Origin: Bacillus gobiensis
Lineage (GTDB): Bacteria; Bacillota; Bacilli; Bacillales; Bacillaceae
Direction of reading: 5' to 3'
NCBI RefSeq assembly: GCF_001278705.1
Contig: NZ_CP012600.1
Coordinates: 4,127,417-4,191,416, forward strand
Length of the DNA: 64,000 nucleotides
Shown: one piece after another, positions 18,874-27,556 of the stretch
Layout: each line of letters opens with the position of its first letter
Position numbering within the stretch: position 1 is the first letter of the stretch
Notes under the pieces: generated by a model
Told to the model about the DNA's origin: nothing
The model's database searches: none
Seen by the model: only the letters and a program-made list of their open reading frames with translations
Position numbers and translations under genes: made by a program

Positions 18874-19749
18874 TCACACATTCAATTCCCCATCAGATGA
18901 GGTGATTGTTTTATATAATTCCGGCCGGCGGTCACGAAAGATTCCCCATTCAGTTCGTTGATATTCAAGCTGATTCAAATCAAATTCGGCGATTAGAATA
19001 CTTTCCTCCGTCCTCCCGGCTTCTTTGATCTTATTGCCTTGAGGCCCGGCGATAAAGGAGGAGCCGTAGAATGTAATCGTAGAATCATCATCACTTTCAA
19101 CCCCGATACGGTTAGAAGCAATAACCGGCACAAGGTTTGATGCTGCATGCCCAAGCATGCAAGCCTGCCAGTGATCCTTGCTGTCGACCTGCGAATCCTC
19201 AGGCTCTGAACCGATGGCTGTCGGGTAAAGCAATAATTCGGCTCCCATTAAGGCCATCGCGCGCGCTGCTTCAGGGAACCATTGATCCCAGCAAACACCT
19301 ACGCCGATTTTGCCATAACGCGTGTCCCATACTTTAAAGCCGGTATCTCCAGGATTAAAATAGTACTTTTCTTCATACCCAGGACCGTCCGGAATATGGC
19401 TTTTTCGATAGGTGCCAAGCACTTTTCCATCTGCGTCTATCATCGCGATCGAGTTATAGCGCGCATTGTTTTTCTTTTCGTAATAGCTGATCGGAAGAAC
19501 GACTTCAAGCTCCCTGGCAATTTCTTTAAAATAATTGACGGCTTTGTTATGTTCAAGCTCTGTCGCGTAAGCATAATACTCTGGTTTTTCTTTCTGGCAG
19601 AAATATGGTGTCTCAAACAGCTCTTGCAGCAGGATGACTTGAGCTCCTTGCTCAGCTGCTTTGCGTACGAGTATTTCGGCCTTGCTTATATTTTCATCGA
19701 TATTCGGTGAGCAGCTCATTTGAGTGGCTGCAACTTTAACCTTTCTCAT
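18874..19749 (-). CDS. aguB: N-carbamoylputrescine amidase
   Basis: 291 residues from ATG 19749 (ribosome site GGAGAGGG inside the aguA end). It is a nitrilase-superfamily enzyme: catalytic Glu in LLQELFETPYF, Lys in GTYRKSHIPDGPGYEEKYYF, and Cys in GVGVCWDQWFPEAARAM, with the DQWFPE stretch typical of AguB. It hydrolyses N-carbamoylputrescine to putrescine, CO2 and ammonia. Only one base separates it from the aguA stop, so the two enzymes of the agmatine deiminase route are made together. An in-frame extension to 19809 overlaps aguA and is not used. Confidence 0.95.
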   Translation of the reverse strand: MRKVKVAATQMSCSPNIDENISKAEILVRKAAEQGAQVILLQELFETPYFCQKEKPEYYAYATELEHNKAVNYFKEIARELEVVLPISYYEKKNNARYNSIAMIDADGKVLGTYRKSHIPDGPGYEEKYYFNPGDTGFKVWDTRYGKIGVGVCWDQWFPEAARAMALMGAELLLYPTAIGSEPEDSQVDSKDHWQACMLGHAASNLVPVIASNRIGVESDDDSTITFYGSSFIAGPQGNKIKEAGRTEESILIAEFDLNQLEYQRTEWGIFRDRRPELYKTITSSDGELNV

Positions 19750-19750
19750 G

Positions 19751-20797
19751 TTATCCCTCTCCATTTCTAGTAGATACAGCTGGCATTTGCTGCGTTGTGC
19801 AATGGACATTCCCGCCTTCTTTTACAACGGCCATTCCATCGATCTTACGAATTCTATAGTCCGGAAATACATTTTGCAGCGCTTCTTCCGCCATTTTGTC
19901 ATATTCTAAAGCATCACCGCCGAAAACAGGAAGGATGATCCCTCCGTTAACAAAGTAAAAATTTAAATAGCTCAGAGTTAATCTTTTTCCATTATAGTGA
20001 CGGGCAGGAGGCTGCTGTATCGGTATGATTTCGATCGTTCTGCCTTTAGCATCAGTTGCATTTCGTAATATCGCTAAATTTTCCTGGCTGATTTCATAGT
20101 TTTCATCCGATTGGTCGTCACAAACCTGAATAAGCACCTTTCCTGGAGCGGCGAAGCAGGCGACATTATCTACGTGACCGTCCGTTTCATCTCCGATAAG
20201 TCCGCGATTTAACCAAATGACTTTTTCGATATTTACATGCTTTTTTACAATCGATTCAATCTCTTCTTTTGTTAAGTCTGGATTGCGATTCGGATTTAGA
20301 AGACATTCCTTCGTCGTAAGCAAAGTGCCATCGCCGTCGACATGAATGCTCCCGCCTTCCAAAACGAGAGGCGCATCGAATTTTTTTGTGCCAAAATGCT
20401 TTAATAGCTCTGGCGCCACTTGGTCATCAAGATCCCATGGCTCGTATTTTCCGCCCCATGCATTAAATCCCCAATTAATCCCGGCAAGCTCGTTATTTTT
20501 ATTGATAATAAATGTTGGACCGTTATCTCTCAGCCAGGCGTCATTATGAGGAATCGCCAGTATTTCTATGTTTTCAGCAGAAAAGCGTGAAGCGACTGCT
20601 TCTTCGTCGCCTGGATTCACAATCACAGTAACAGGTTCAAACTCGGAGATGGCTTGAATCAGTTCAGTATACCCTTTACAGACGTTATCGTAATCATCCG
20701 GGTAAATCATTGAATCCTGAATGGGCCAGGAAATTAACGTACGCTCATGCTGTGCCCACTCTGGAGGCATTTTATATGTCAAATCACTAGGATTCAT
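19751..20797 (-). CDS. aguA: Agmatine deiminase
   Basis: 348 residues, typical length. It has MPPEWAQHERTLISWP at the N-terminus, the DNGPTF segment, the GGSIHVDGDGTLL region and GLIGDETDGHVDNVACF with conserved Asp/His. The catalytic Cys is near the C-terminus in EGGNVHCTTQQMPA. The enzyme converts agmatine to N-carbamoylputrescine and ammonia. It starts the aguA-aguB operon. The upstream 560 nt are non-coding, so its promoter lies there, but I could not place it with confidence. Confidence 0.95.
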   Translation of the reverse strand: MNPSDLTYKMPPEWAQHERTLISWPIQDSMIYPDDYDNVCKGYTELIQAISEFEPVTVIVNPGDEEAVASRFSAENIEILAIPHNDAWLRDNGPTFIINKNNELAGINWGFNAWGGKYEPWDLDDQVAPELLKHFGTKKFDAPLVLEGGSIHVDGDGTLLTTKECLLNPNRNPDLTKEEIESIVKKHVNIEKVIWLNRGLIGDETDGHVDNVACFAAPGKVLIQVCDDQSDENYEISQENLAILRNATDAKGRTIEIIPIQQPPARHYNGKRLTLSYLNFYFVNGGIILPVFGGDALEYDKMAEEALQNVFPDYRIRKIDGMAVVKEGGNVHCTTQQMPAVSTRNGEG

Positions 20798-21359
20798 TTT
20801 GTCATCACTCTTTTTCTATATAAACTTTGCAATCTTTTTCAAGCTATATCATATATCAATTTACCTGCAAGCTCAATTGGTAGGTTTTATATAAGGGGAA
20901 TTTACTAAAAGTGCCATGGGATTGCATGGGCGCAGGTACGTGGTAAAATTGCACGGATAGGCCATGGAATTGCATAGAAACAACGGTTTGCCTCTGCATT
21001 TTTGCTGCTGTTTCCCTGCTGCAAGCATGTAATGCAGCTTCCCGACATTCGAAAGAAGTGAGTTGTATCAAAACTGTCATACCAAATATAAATTTTTTAA
21101 ACTTCCACTTAAATATTTTCCATTTTACAGTGTGATTTACTATAATATAGTAATGATGGCATAGTAGAGCGAAAATGTGAGGATAACATGTGACTAATCC
21201 GAATTTGAGTAGAATATTATAATGTCTGCATAGTTTTTTCGGTATTTTAGTACTAACCAAGTGTATAGATTTATATATTTAATAGTTAAATGTTCCAAGT
21301 AGCTATTTTTAAATTATAGAAAGAAATAAACACCTATACTCTAGAAGGAGAGAATTAAA
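20798..21359. other. Intergenic region between aguA and rtcB, with a short TGCAATT repeat
   Basis: About 560 nt without a recognised gene. A 134-codon open frame on the minus strand (20856-21260) has no ribosome site and low-complexity content and is not called. On the minus strand two GCAATT-containing units lie exactly 21 nt apart (AATTGCAC 20947 and AATTGCAT 20968 on the plus strand), with a further copy 27 nt away. They resemble the arrays at 38834 and 51773. Confidence 0.5.
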
Positions 21360-22590
21360 GTGATAAAAATCACAGGGACGCAAACAGAAGCGAGAGTATT
21401 TTCAAATCATCCTCAGGATGCTGCGATTGAGCAAATTCAAGAACTATGCAATCAACCTTTTTTAAAGGGCACGAAAATTAGCATTATGCCAGACTATCAT
21501 GCAGGCAAAGGGTGTGTGATAGGGACTACCATCCAGCTGAAGGATAAGGTCGTACCTAATTTAGTAGGTGTAGACGTCGGCTGCGGTGTTTTAACGGTCA
21601 AGCTTAAAGAAAAGGACATCGATTTTGACAGATTGGACAAAGTCATTCGTACATTCGTTCCAAGCGGACAGGACGTTCACTCAGATCAGACTGTATCTTA
21701 CATAAGCACGAGCTTTCCGGCACCTGAACTATTTAAAGCGAATCACGTATTGAGTCAAGAGAAAAGCGTGCATAGCTTAGGTACACTTGGAGGCGGCAAT
21801 CATTTTTATCGAAGTGTCTGCCGATACCGAAGGCTTTCACTATTTAACAATCCATACAGGCAGCAGATATGTAGGTGAAAAGATTGCTAATTATTATCAA
21901 AAGACAGCCATCTCAAACCTGCGTAAACGGGATGTGTCCACTCTGATTAAACAATTAAAAGCAGAGGGCAGGTACAATGAAATCGAAGCAGCGATAAAAA
22001 ACTATAATGAGAAAAATCCGATTATTCCTGATGATTTAGCGTATTTAGAAGGTGAGTATTTTCATAATTACATTCATGACATGAAATTGGCGCAAAACTA
22101 TGCTAAAGCAAATCGAGAAGAAATTGCCAGAGCGATCATAGAGAATATGGGCTTTGTGGAGCTTGATCGCTTTGATACGGTTCATAATTATATTGATACG
22201 GATCAAATGATTTTGCGAAAAGGAGCAGTGTCTGCTCAAAAGGGTGAACGGCTCATTATTCCTATTAACATGAGAGATGGGTCGATCCTGGCTGTCGGTA
22301 AAGGCAATGAAGAGTGGAATTATTCTGCGCCACATGGTGCTGGTCGTATATTGAGCCGCAGACAGGCGATGAAAACCTTAAGCATGAACGAATTTCAAAG
22401 TACAATGAGAGATATTTGGACCACCTCAGTATCTAAAGAAACATTGGACGAAGCACCAATGGCCTACAAGCCATTAAATGAAATATTAGAGAAAATTGAA
22501 GAAACAGCGGAGATTGCAGGTTTTATCAAGCCAATCTACAACTTCAAAGCCAGTGAAAAGTTTGTTCCTTTTCATAAAAGAAGAGCGTAG
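21360..22590 (+). pseudogene. rtcB: RtcB-family RNA ligase gene with a single-base frameshift
   Basis: The two reading frames together give a protein of about 409 residues. The first (GTG start at 21360, AGGAG upstream) holds the metal-binding part GVDVGCGVLTVKL and SLGTLGGGNHF. The second resumes at IEVSADTEGFHYLTIHTGSR and holds the catalytic-His motif YSAPHGAGRILSR plus the C-terminal region. The break lies in the T run 21803-21807: with four T instead of five the frame reads NHFIEV without interruption. RtcB joins 2',3'-cyclic phosphate or 3'-phosphate RNA ends to 5'-OH in RNA repair. One indel in a homopolymer could be a true mutation, slippage-correctable, or a sequencing error. Confidence 0.85.
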
Positions 22591-22646
22591 AAAGAGAAAA
22601 AGCTAATCCCTTTTATTGTAGCTTTAGAATTCCTTGAACAAAAGAA

Positions 22647-22685
22647 AAGAGCGTGTTTTGGAAAAATTGATCAAAACGCGCTCTT
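22647..22685 (+). terminator. Intrinsic terminator after rtcB
   Basis: AAGAGCGTGTTTTG pairs with CAAAACGCGCTCTT (14 bp, one G-U). The T run after it is weak. Confidence 0.7.
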
Positions 22686-22760
22686 AATATATTAAAATTG
22701 AACCTGAATCTTACTCTATTAAAGTGCTCCATTTAGTTTATGACCTTTAGTGAAGCGCTA

Positions 22761-23153
22761 TTATTTATACTTCTTTGAATATATGTACTCTGTAATCGGA
22801 AGTGTAACAAATGTAAGACCAACCACAGTAAGCAAAGGATAATTCTTAATATCATTAAAATTAGATACACCTTCAGAAATGAACAGAACTAAACCTGCCA
22901 AAATCATTAACACAAAATACCCTATCTTTGCACTCTGGGTTTCAATATGTCTGTCTAATTCGTCTTTCTCTCCATTGCCTTCACGGTTACTCCAATTAAG
23001 CCAATTAAAAAATTGTGAAAAGGAAAGTAGACTTAAGAAAACAGAACCTCCATCTATAGTCCCGAAGCTCACCCACTTGTATAAGGTAAATCCAGCTAAC
23101 GTACAAAATACAGCAAAGGCTATTACAGGGATGACTTTTTTTGATTTATTCAT
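22761..23153 (-). CDS. Small membrane protein paired with an Xre regulator
   Basis: About 130 residues from ATG 23153, which follows GGAGGG; an ATG at 23174 is a second option. There are four hydrophobic segments: VIPVIAFAVFCTLAGFTLY, a weak one around FLSLLSFSQFFNWL, IGYFVLMILAGLVLFI and LLTVVGLTFVTLPITEYIY. A charged stretch (GEKDELDRHIETQSAKIG) lies in the middle. The start overlaps the Xre stop by 8 nt (ATGAATAA), so expression is coupled. Pairs of a short HTH regulator and a small membrane protein are common in Firmicutes and mostly uncharacterised. No function is claimed. Confidence 0.75.
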   Translation of the reverse strand: MNKSKKVIPVIAFAVFCTLAGFTLYKWVSFGTIDGGSVFLSLLSFSQFFNWLNWSNREGNGEKDELDRHIETQSAKIGYFVLMILAGLVLFISEGVSNFNDIKNYPLLTVVGLTFVTLPITEYIYSKKYK

Positions 23154-23361
23154 TCCTTTTCCCTCCGTTTTCATAATGTATAAATAATTCTTCCATTGTG
23201 ATTCCTAACTTTTTGGCAATATCAAATGCTAACTGTAAACTTGGATCATATTTGTTGTTCTCAATCGCGTTAATCGTTTGCCTGCTTACATTACATAGTT
23301 CTGCTAATTTGCCTTGTGAAAGACTATTTTTCTCTCTGTATTCCTTAATTCTATTTTCCAT
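23146..23361 (-). CDS. Xre-family HTH regulator (YozG-like, 71 aa)
   Basis: 71 residues, almost entirely one Cro/C1-type helix-turn-helix: REKNSLSQGKLAELCNVSRQ is followed by TINAIENNKYDPSLQLAFDI. Such minimal proteins act as dimers that repress their own operon. The promoter just upstream has a perfect 10-bp-arm palindrome, which supports autoregulation. The start at 23361 has GAGGCGG about 10 nt upstream. It is translationally coupled to the membrane protein downstream. Confidence 0.9.
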   Translation of the reverse strand: MENRIKEYREKNSLSQGKLAELCNVSRQTINAIENNKYDPSLQLAFDIAKKLGITMEELFIHYENGGKRNE

Positions 23362-23383
23362 TTCATATACCGCCTCTACACTC

Positions 23384-23407
23384 AGGTGTAAAAAATCTTT
23401 TACACCT
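23384..23407 (-). promoter_or_regulatory. Palindromic operator of the Xre operon
   Basis: AGGTGTAAAA and TTTTACACCT are perfect inverted arms around the 4-nt spacer AATC. The site covers the region just downstream of the -10 box, a typical repressor position. Confidence 0.8.
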
Positions 23408-23409
23408 AT

Positions 23410-23451
23410 ATGATAAAATATACCAAAGAAGGTGTCAAAAACATTTTACAC
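23410..23451 (-). promoter_or_regulatory. Promoter of the Xre operon with second operator
   Basis: On the minus strand a perfect TTGACA (plus-strand 23433-23438), a 17-nt spacer and TATCAT (23410-23415). A second, imperfect copy of the operator (GTGTCAAAAACATTTTACAC on the plus strand) overlaps the -35 box. Confidence 0.8.
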
Positions 23452-23596
23452 ACTTCATTGGCTAAAGATTTATTCCATATAAACTGTAAACTTTGAATTA
23501 AATCTTGTTTTCCGAAGCATTACTGCTTTTCAATAGGCGAACGTCTTCGTTTATGGTACACTTCTTCATAATAATGAGAAAGTGGAGGAAGTTTTA

Positions 23597-24112
23597 ATGG
23601 AGAAAGCAACATTTGCTGGCGGCTGCTTTTGGTGCATGGTGACGCCGTTTGACGAATTACCTGGAATTGAAGGAATTGTATCAGGATATGCGGGCGGCGA
23701 AACTGAAAACCCTAGCTATGAAGACATAAAAACAGGAACCACAGGTCATAGGGAAGTGGTTCAAATTACATTTGAACCGGATATTTTTCCATATGAAAAG
23801 CTGTTGGAGCTATATTGGCAGCAGATTGATCCGACAGACGTGGAGGGGCAATTTCACGACCGCGGGCCGCAGTATCGTACAGCGATTTTTTACCATAATG
23901 AACTCCAGATGGAACAAGCTATTGAATCTAAGAAAAAATTAGAACAGAGCGGGATATTTAAAAAGCCAATTGTGACAGATATTCTACCTGCAGCGCCTTT
24001 TTACCCGGCTGAGGATTACCATCAAGACTTTCACAAAAAAAATCCGGATGAGTATAAGCTTGATCGAAAAAAATCCGGCCGTGATGAATTTATAAAAGAG
24101 CATTGGGATTAA
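23597..24112 (+). CDS. msrA: Peptide methionine sulfoxide reductase A
   Basis: 171 residues. The catalytic GCFWC motif is at the N-terminus (ATFAGGCFWCMV), and SGYAGGETENPSYEDIKTGT and GHREVVQITF follow as in all MsrA. It reduces methionine-S-sulfoxide in proteins. The ATG at 23597 has GGAGGAAG upstream; the GTG at 23582 overlaps that ribosome site. No msrB is attached, and a terminator follows, so it is a single-gene unit. Confidence 0.96.
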   Translation: MEKATFAGGCFWCMVTPFDELPGIEGIVSGYAGGETENPSYEDIKTGTTGHREVVQITFEPDIFPYEKLLELYWQQIDPTDVEGQFHDRGPQYRTAIFYHNELQMEQAIESKKKLEQSGIFKKPIVTDILPAAPFYPAEDYHQDFHKKNPDEYKLDRKKSGRDEFIKEHWD

Positions 24113-24124
24113 GTTTAAGAAAAT

Positions 24125-24162
24125 AAGGCTGTTACGCTCTCCATTGGGCAGCAGCCTTTTTC
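24125..24162 (+). terminator. Terminator after msrA
   Basis: AAGGCTG and CAGCCTT pair around a larger loop, followed by a T run. Confidence 0.6.
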
Positions 24163-24185
24163 AAAATAGATGGGAGCTCCGATCA

Positions 24186-24992
24186 ATGAACTTAACCGAG
24201 GCAAAACCAGAAGTTGGCCACATTATCGGTTCTTACGAGAAAAACGTCTCTCTTTGCATCTGTACAGATGATGGTGAAATCAATATCAATGACAATCAGC
24301 GAATGGCAGCTGCAAGTGTGATTAAGCTTCCAATTTTGCTTGAAGGATTTCGCCAGTCTAATGTAAATCTGCTCAATTTGGAAACAAAAATAGAAGTAAC
24401 GGATCAAGATCGAGTCGGCGGTTCAGGCGTTTTAAAGAGTTTTCGTGGAGTGGAGCAGCTATCGGTTAGAAATCTGATGGCACTTATGATAACGGTTTCC
24501 GACAATACGGCTTCCAATCTATTGATTGATCTTATTGGTATGAAGAATATCCAATCCTTTGTAAACAGTGTTGGATGCTCAAATAGCTTTCTAAGGCGGC
24601 ATTTCATGGATACGCAAGCAATGAAAGCGGGAATAGAAAATGAAACAACTGCACGTGATATGGTCGGGTGTTTAAAGCTGATTGCCGAAAAAAATTCTAT
24701 TTTTACGGAATTAAATAGAGAAGAAATGCTGAGTATGCTGTCAGGTCAGCAATTTCACAAGCTGATAAACCAACCTGTAGGTCCGAATATAGAGCTGTAT
24801 AACAAAACAGGAGACCTGCCTGGAATTGACCACGATGTAGCAATTCTAAAGCACAAGGAACGACTCGTATACATTGCGATGCTGACGAAAGGATGGAAGG
24901 ATAGGGAGACTGGTCTCAAAATAATCAAGAGAATCGGACAGCTGATGATGAGATACATAAAGGAGGCAGCAGCAGATGAAAATACTTGCTAG
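24186..24992 (+). CDS. Class A beta-lactamase-like serine hydrolase without signal peptide
   Basis: 268 residues from ATG 24186 (GGGAG 11 nt upstream). The three active-site motifs of the beta-lactamase/transpeptidase fold are in order: SxxK as ASVIKLPIL near residue 46, SDN as VSDNTASN near 106, and KTG as NKTGDLPGIDHD near 206. The omega-loop Glu motif is replaced by ETTARDM, which matches the ETTA pattern of this group of uncharacterised hydrolases. There is no Sec signal or lipobox, so it would be cytoplasmic, which makes a classic role against antibiotics less likely. Its end overlaps the start of a small gene by 17 nt. Confidence 0.82.
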   Translation: MNLTEAKPEVGHIIGSYEKNVSLCICTDDGEININDNQRMAAASVIKLPILLEGFRQSNVNLLNLETKIEVTDQDRVGGSGVLKSFRGVEQLSVRNLMALMITVSDNTASNLLIDLIGMKNIQSFVNSVGCSNSFLRRHFMDTQAMKAGIENETTARDMVGCLKLIAEKNSIFTELNREEMLSMLSGQQFHKLINQPVGPNIELYNKTGDLPGIDHDVAILKHKERLVYIAMLTKGWKDRETGLKIIKRIGQLMMRYIKEAAADENTC

Positions 24993-25272
24993 TCACCGTT
25001 GTTTCGAAGTTCGCCAGGAAATCGGCTGGGTTGAAAAACGAACGGTTGAATCTTCTTTTGATATTAATCTATTTGAAGATGGTATTGCTGTTAAAGCTGA
25101 CAAGTATCCTTTAGAATCTGTTTGGGATGTTTCCTATCGAAAAAAAGGAAATTTCGGATTTCTTTATCTGCATACATCAAGAGGAGTACGTTCATATTTA
25201 ATAAAGGAAGCTCCCGATGATTTTATCAATGCCTATAAAAAACTAAAAAGCGACAATCCTGATCTTTTTTAA
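24976..25272 (+). CDS. Conserved-looking 98-aa protein of unknown function
   Basis: 98 residues starting at ATG 24976, with AGGAGG inside the end of the hydrolase gene. The protein is soluble, with alternating beta-like stretches (FDINLFEDGIAVKADKYPLE, then SVWDVSYRKKGNFGFLYLHT). It ends in a helix with DFINAYKKLKSDNP, a layout like a small PH-like or bacterial beta-sandwich domain. I do not recognise the family. The 17-nt overlap means it is co-translated with the serine hydrolase. Confidence 0.7.
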   Translation: MKILASHRCFEVRQEIGWVEKRTVESSFDINLFEDGIAVKADKYPLESVWDVSYRKKGNFGFLYLHTSRGVRSYLIKEAPDDFINAYKKLKSDNPDLF

Positions 25273-25285
25273 AAAGACCAGGATT
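25255..25285 (+). terminator. Hairpin overlapping the end of the 98-aa gene
   Basis: AATCCTGATCTTTTT and AAAAAGACCAGGATT pair with a single mismatch. The stop codon lies in the loop region, and only a short T-rich tail follows. Confidence 0.55.
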
Positions 25286-25413
25286 TCTCTTGTTTTAGGA
25301 TGTGGAGAGTTGAATAACTATTACCATATATAATCCTAGTATTATTGATGAAAAGTAATAAAATACTATCAATTGTGTTATAAAGGTGAATCTGCTAATG
25401 GTTATGTTACTAA

Positions 25414-26613
25414 TCAACTTTTCTCATTTTTAGCAAGATCGAATGCTTTATTTACACGATGCAATAATGATGGATCTGTTAAAAGGCGGTAGCCGGCTCT
25501 TGCGAGAGCTTTGGCACCTTTGATTAGTGCTTGATTACCAAGTTCAGACTTTGCGGCTTCTCTGAAATCGTTTGTGTGTGCAATTAAGTCATCAGGGCCA
25601 ATTCTTATATAGGGGTGCGCAGTAGGCACTTCATAGCTAATATTACCGGCATCTGTTGAGCCTTTACCAGTAGACTTTTCTAAATTGACCGTTTCTCCTA
25701 CTGACTCTAATTCTTTATGTAAAATTTCGTCTAATACTGGATTTAGTATTAGATCTTTTACTTCATTTTGGAATCTTTCTATTTTTACAGTCGTACCAGT
25801 TGCAAGTGCAGCTCCTTCTGCAACGGAGCGGACTTTAGCAGAAACTTCTTCTGTTTTTTTCCAAGATTCTGCTCGGATATAGAAACGAGCCGCTGCGTAT
25901 TCAGGAATAATATTTGGCGCATCGCCGCCATGTGTAATAATTCCATGAATACGAATATCATCAGGGAGCTGTTGGCGAAGTGCATTAATGCCATTAAATA
26001 GCTGGATAACGGCATCTAAGGCATTAATTCCCTTCTCGGGGGAACCAGCTGCATGAGCAGCCTTTCCATAAAAATGAAAATCAAGTGGATCAACTGCAAG
26101 GGATCCGCTAGTTAAAGAGGTTTTTCCGGATGGATGTATCATTAATGCGACATCAACGTCTTTTAAATAGCCATGTTTAACAAAGCTGCCTTTTGCACTT
26201 CCGTTAGGACCGCCTTCTTCAGCTGGTGTTCCTAACACAACAACACGTCCGCCTGTTTCTGCAAGTGTTTGAGAAAGGGCAATTCCAGCAGCAACGCTAG
26301 TTGTCCCAATGATGTTGTGGCCGCATGCATGCCCTAACCCTGGCAAAGCATCATATTCTGCAAGAAAAGCGATGGTTGGACCTGAAATTCCACTGTCTTT
26401 TACAGCATAAAAGGATGTTTCGTGTCCTGCTACTGCAGTATCTACTGTAAAACCAGCATTTGTAAGAATGTTTACATGTGTTTTACTTGCAAAAAACTCT
26501 TGGTTCCCAATTTCAGGTTTTGCGTGAATAGCTTGGCTTGTTTGTATATATAGCTCTTTATTTTCATTGATAGAATTTGTAATCAATTCTATGCCAGTCA
26601 ATGTTTCGCTCAT
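25414..26613 (-). CDS. M20-family amidohydrolase in the methionine uptake operon
   Basis: 399 residues. It has the M20 metal site: FLAEYDALPGLGHACGHNIIG with Asp/His/Cys, then GTPAEEGGPNGSAKGSF with the catalytic and metal Glu. The dimerisation domain starts at DFHFYGKAAHAAGSPEKG, and the late GSTDAGNISYEVPTAHPYI holds the last His. It resembles N-acyl amino acid deacylases of the M20D and AbgB type. It is the last gene of an operon with metNIQ under a SAM-I riboswitch, so it probably frees methionine or a related sulfur amino acid from an N-acylated or dipeptide form brought in by the transporter. The substrate is inference. Confidence 0.88.
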   Translation of the reverse strand: MSETLTGIELITNSINENKELYIQTSQAIHAKPEIGNQEFFASKTHVNILTNAGFTVDTAVAGHETSFYAVKDSGISGPTIAFLAEYDALPGLGHACGHNIIGTTSVAAGIALSQTLAETGGRVVVLGTPAEEGGPNGSAKGSFVKHGYLKDVDVALMIHPSGKTSLTSGSLAVDPLDFHFYGKAAHAAGSPEKGINALDAVIQLFNGINALRQQLPDDIRIHGIITHGGDAPNIIPEYAAARFYIRAESWKKTEEVSAKVRSVAEGAALATGTTVKIERFQNEVKDLILNPVLDEILHKELESVGETVNLEKSTGKGSTDAGNISYEVPTAHPYIRIGPDDLIAHTNDFREAAKSELGNQALIKGAKALARAGYRLLTDPSLLHRVNKAFDLAKNEKS

Positions 26614-26626
26614 GATAATCCCCCTC

Positions 26627-27487
26627 TTATAGGTCTTTAAATTGTTTTATTAAATCCTCTTTTGAAGTGTCTACAACAATAGATCCACCATTTGTATCTG
26701 CCTCAACGGCTTTTATCACATCTGCTTCATGATATAACTCAACAATTCGTTGATAGGTTTTATTATTTTCATCTTCTGCACGTGCAGCAAATACGTTGAC
26801 ATAAGGAAGAGCATTTTTATCACTAGCGTCTTCTAGAAAAATCGGATCTTTTACAGGGTCTAATCCGGCTTGTCCTGCAACACCATTGTTAATGACGGAT
26901 GCAGCAACATCTGGAAGAACACGTGGTGTTTGTTGTGCCACAACGGGAAAGATATCTAGATTTTTTGGATTTTCAACTATTTTTGATGGATCGCCGAAAA
27001 GTCCAAAATCATCCGCTAATTTGATTAACCCAGCTGATTCAAGGAGCTTTAATGCACGAGCTTGGTTAGAAGGATCATCAGGAATAGCAATTCTTTGTCC
27101 ATTTTTGATATCATTAATATCTTTTATTTTCTCGGAGTAGATCCCCATAGGTGCAATGACAGTTGCGCCGATAGGCACTAAATCAGCATTGTTTTCTTTT
27201 GTGAATTGGCTCAGAAAAGCGATGTGCTGGAAAGAGTTAATATCAATTTCTTTATTAGCTAATGCTTGATTAGGAAGGGTGTAGTCAGAAAACTCAATAA
27301 GCTCAATTTCTATTCCTTCTTTTTTAGCTTTTTCTTTTAAAGTGGGCCACACTTCTCCATCTGTACCAGTAACCCCGATTTTTACTTTAATAGTTTTATT
27401 GGAGCCGCCTGATGCTGAGTCATTGCCGCAAGCAGCAAGCACCCATACTGCCAATAATAATAAAAATAATAGTGTTATTTTTTTCAT
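26627..27487 (-). CDS. metQ: Methionine ABC transporter substrate-binding lipoprotein
   Basis: 286 residues. The lipoprotein signal is FLLLLAVWVLAACGNDSASG with the lipobox Cys at about residue 20. The mature part has the NlpA/MetQ features: IKVGVTGT-like start (VKIGVTGTDGEVWP), LIEFSDYTLPNQALANKEID and NSFQHIAFL, then PDDPSNQARALKLLESAGLI. It catches methionine or methionine derivatives outside the cell and hands them to MetI. It lies between metI and the M20 gene; the ribosome site AAAGGAG is clear. Control is by the riboswitch upstream of metN. Confidence 0.95.
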   Translation of the reverse strand: MKKITLLFLLLLAVWVLAACGNDSASGGSNKTIKVKIGVTGTDGEVWPTLKEKAKKEGIEIELIEFSDYTLPNQALANKEIDINSFQHIAFLSQFTKENNADLVPIGATVIAPMGIYSEKIKDINDIKNGQRIAIPDDPSNQARALKLLESAGLIKLADDFGLFGDPSKIVENPKNLDIFPVVAQQTPRVLPDVAASVINNGVAGQAGLDPVKDPIFLEDASDKNALPYVNVFAARAEDENNKTYQRIVELYHEADVIKAVEADTNGGSIVVDTSKEDLIKQFKDL

Positions 27488-27516
27488 TTTAACAATCTCC
27501 TTTATTCTGTTTGGTT

Positions 27517-27556
27517 TTTATCCCGCATTAACGGTCAGATTGAAGTTTCACTTTAT
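27517..27556. repeat. Short dispersed repeat, copy 1
   Basis: TTTATCCCGCATTAACG, then a short middle part, then GTTTCACTTTAT, between metI and metQ. The same two ends enclose a 15-nt longer middle at 55906-55960. It resembles a mobile or processed intergenic repeat unit. Confidence 0.6.

Noticed and set aside
20856..21260. 134-codon open frame on the minus strand between aguA and rtcB
   Set aside because: No ribosome site, no domain, odd composition; it crosses the repeat-like TGCAATT stretch.
24186..24992. Antibiotic-resistance beta-lactamase
   Set aside because: No export signal, and the omega-loop glutamate motif is not of the usual resistance type.
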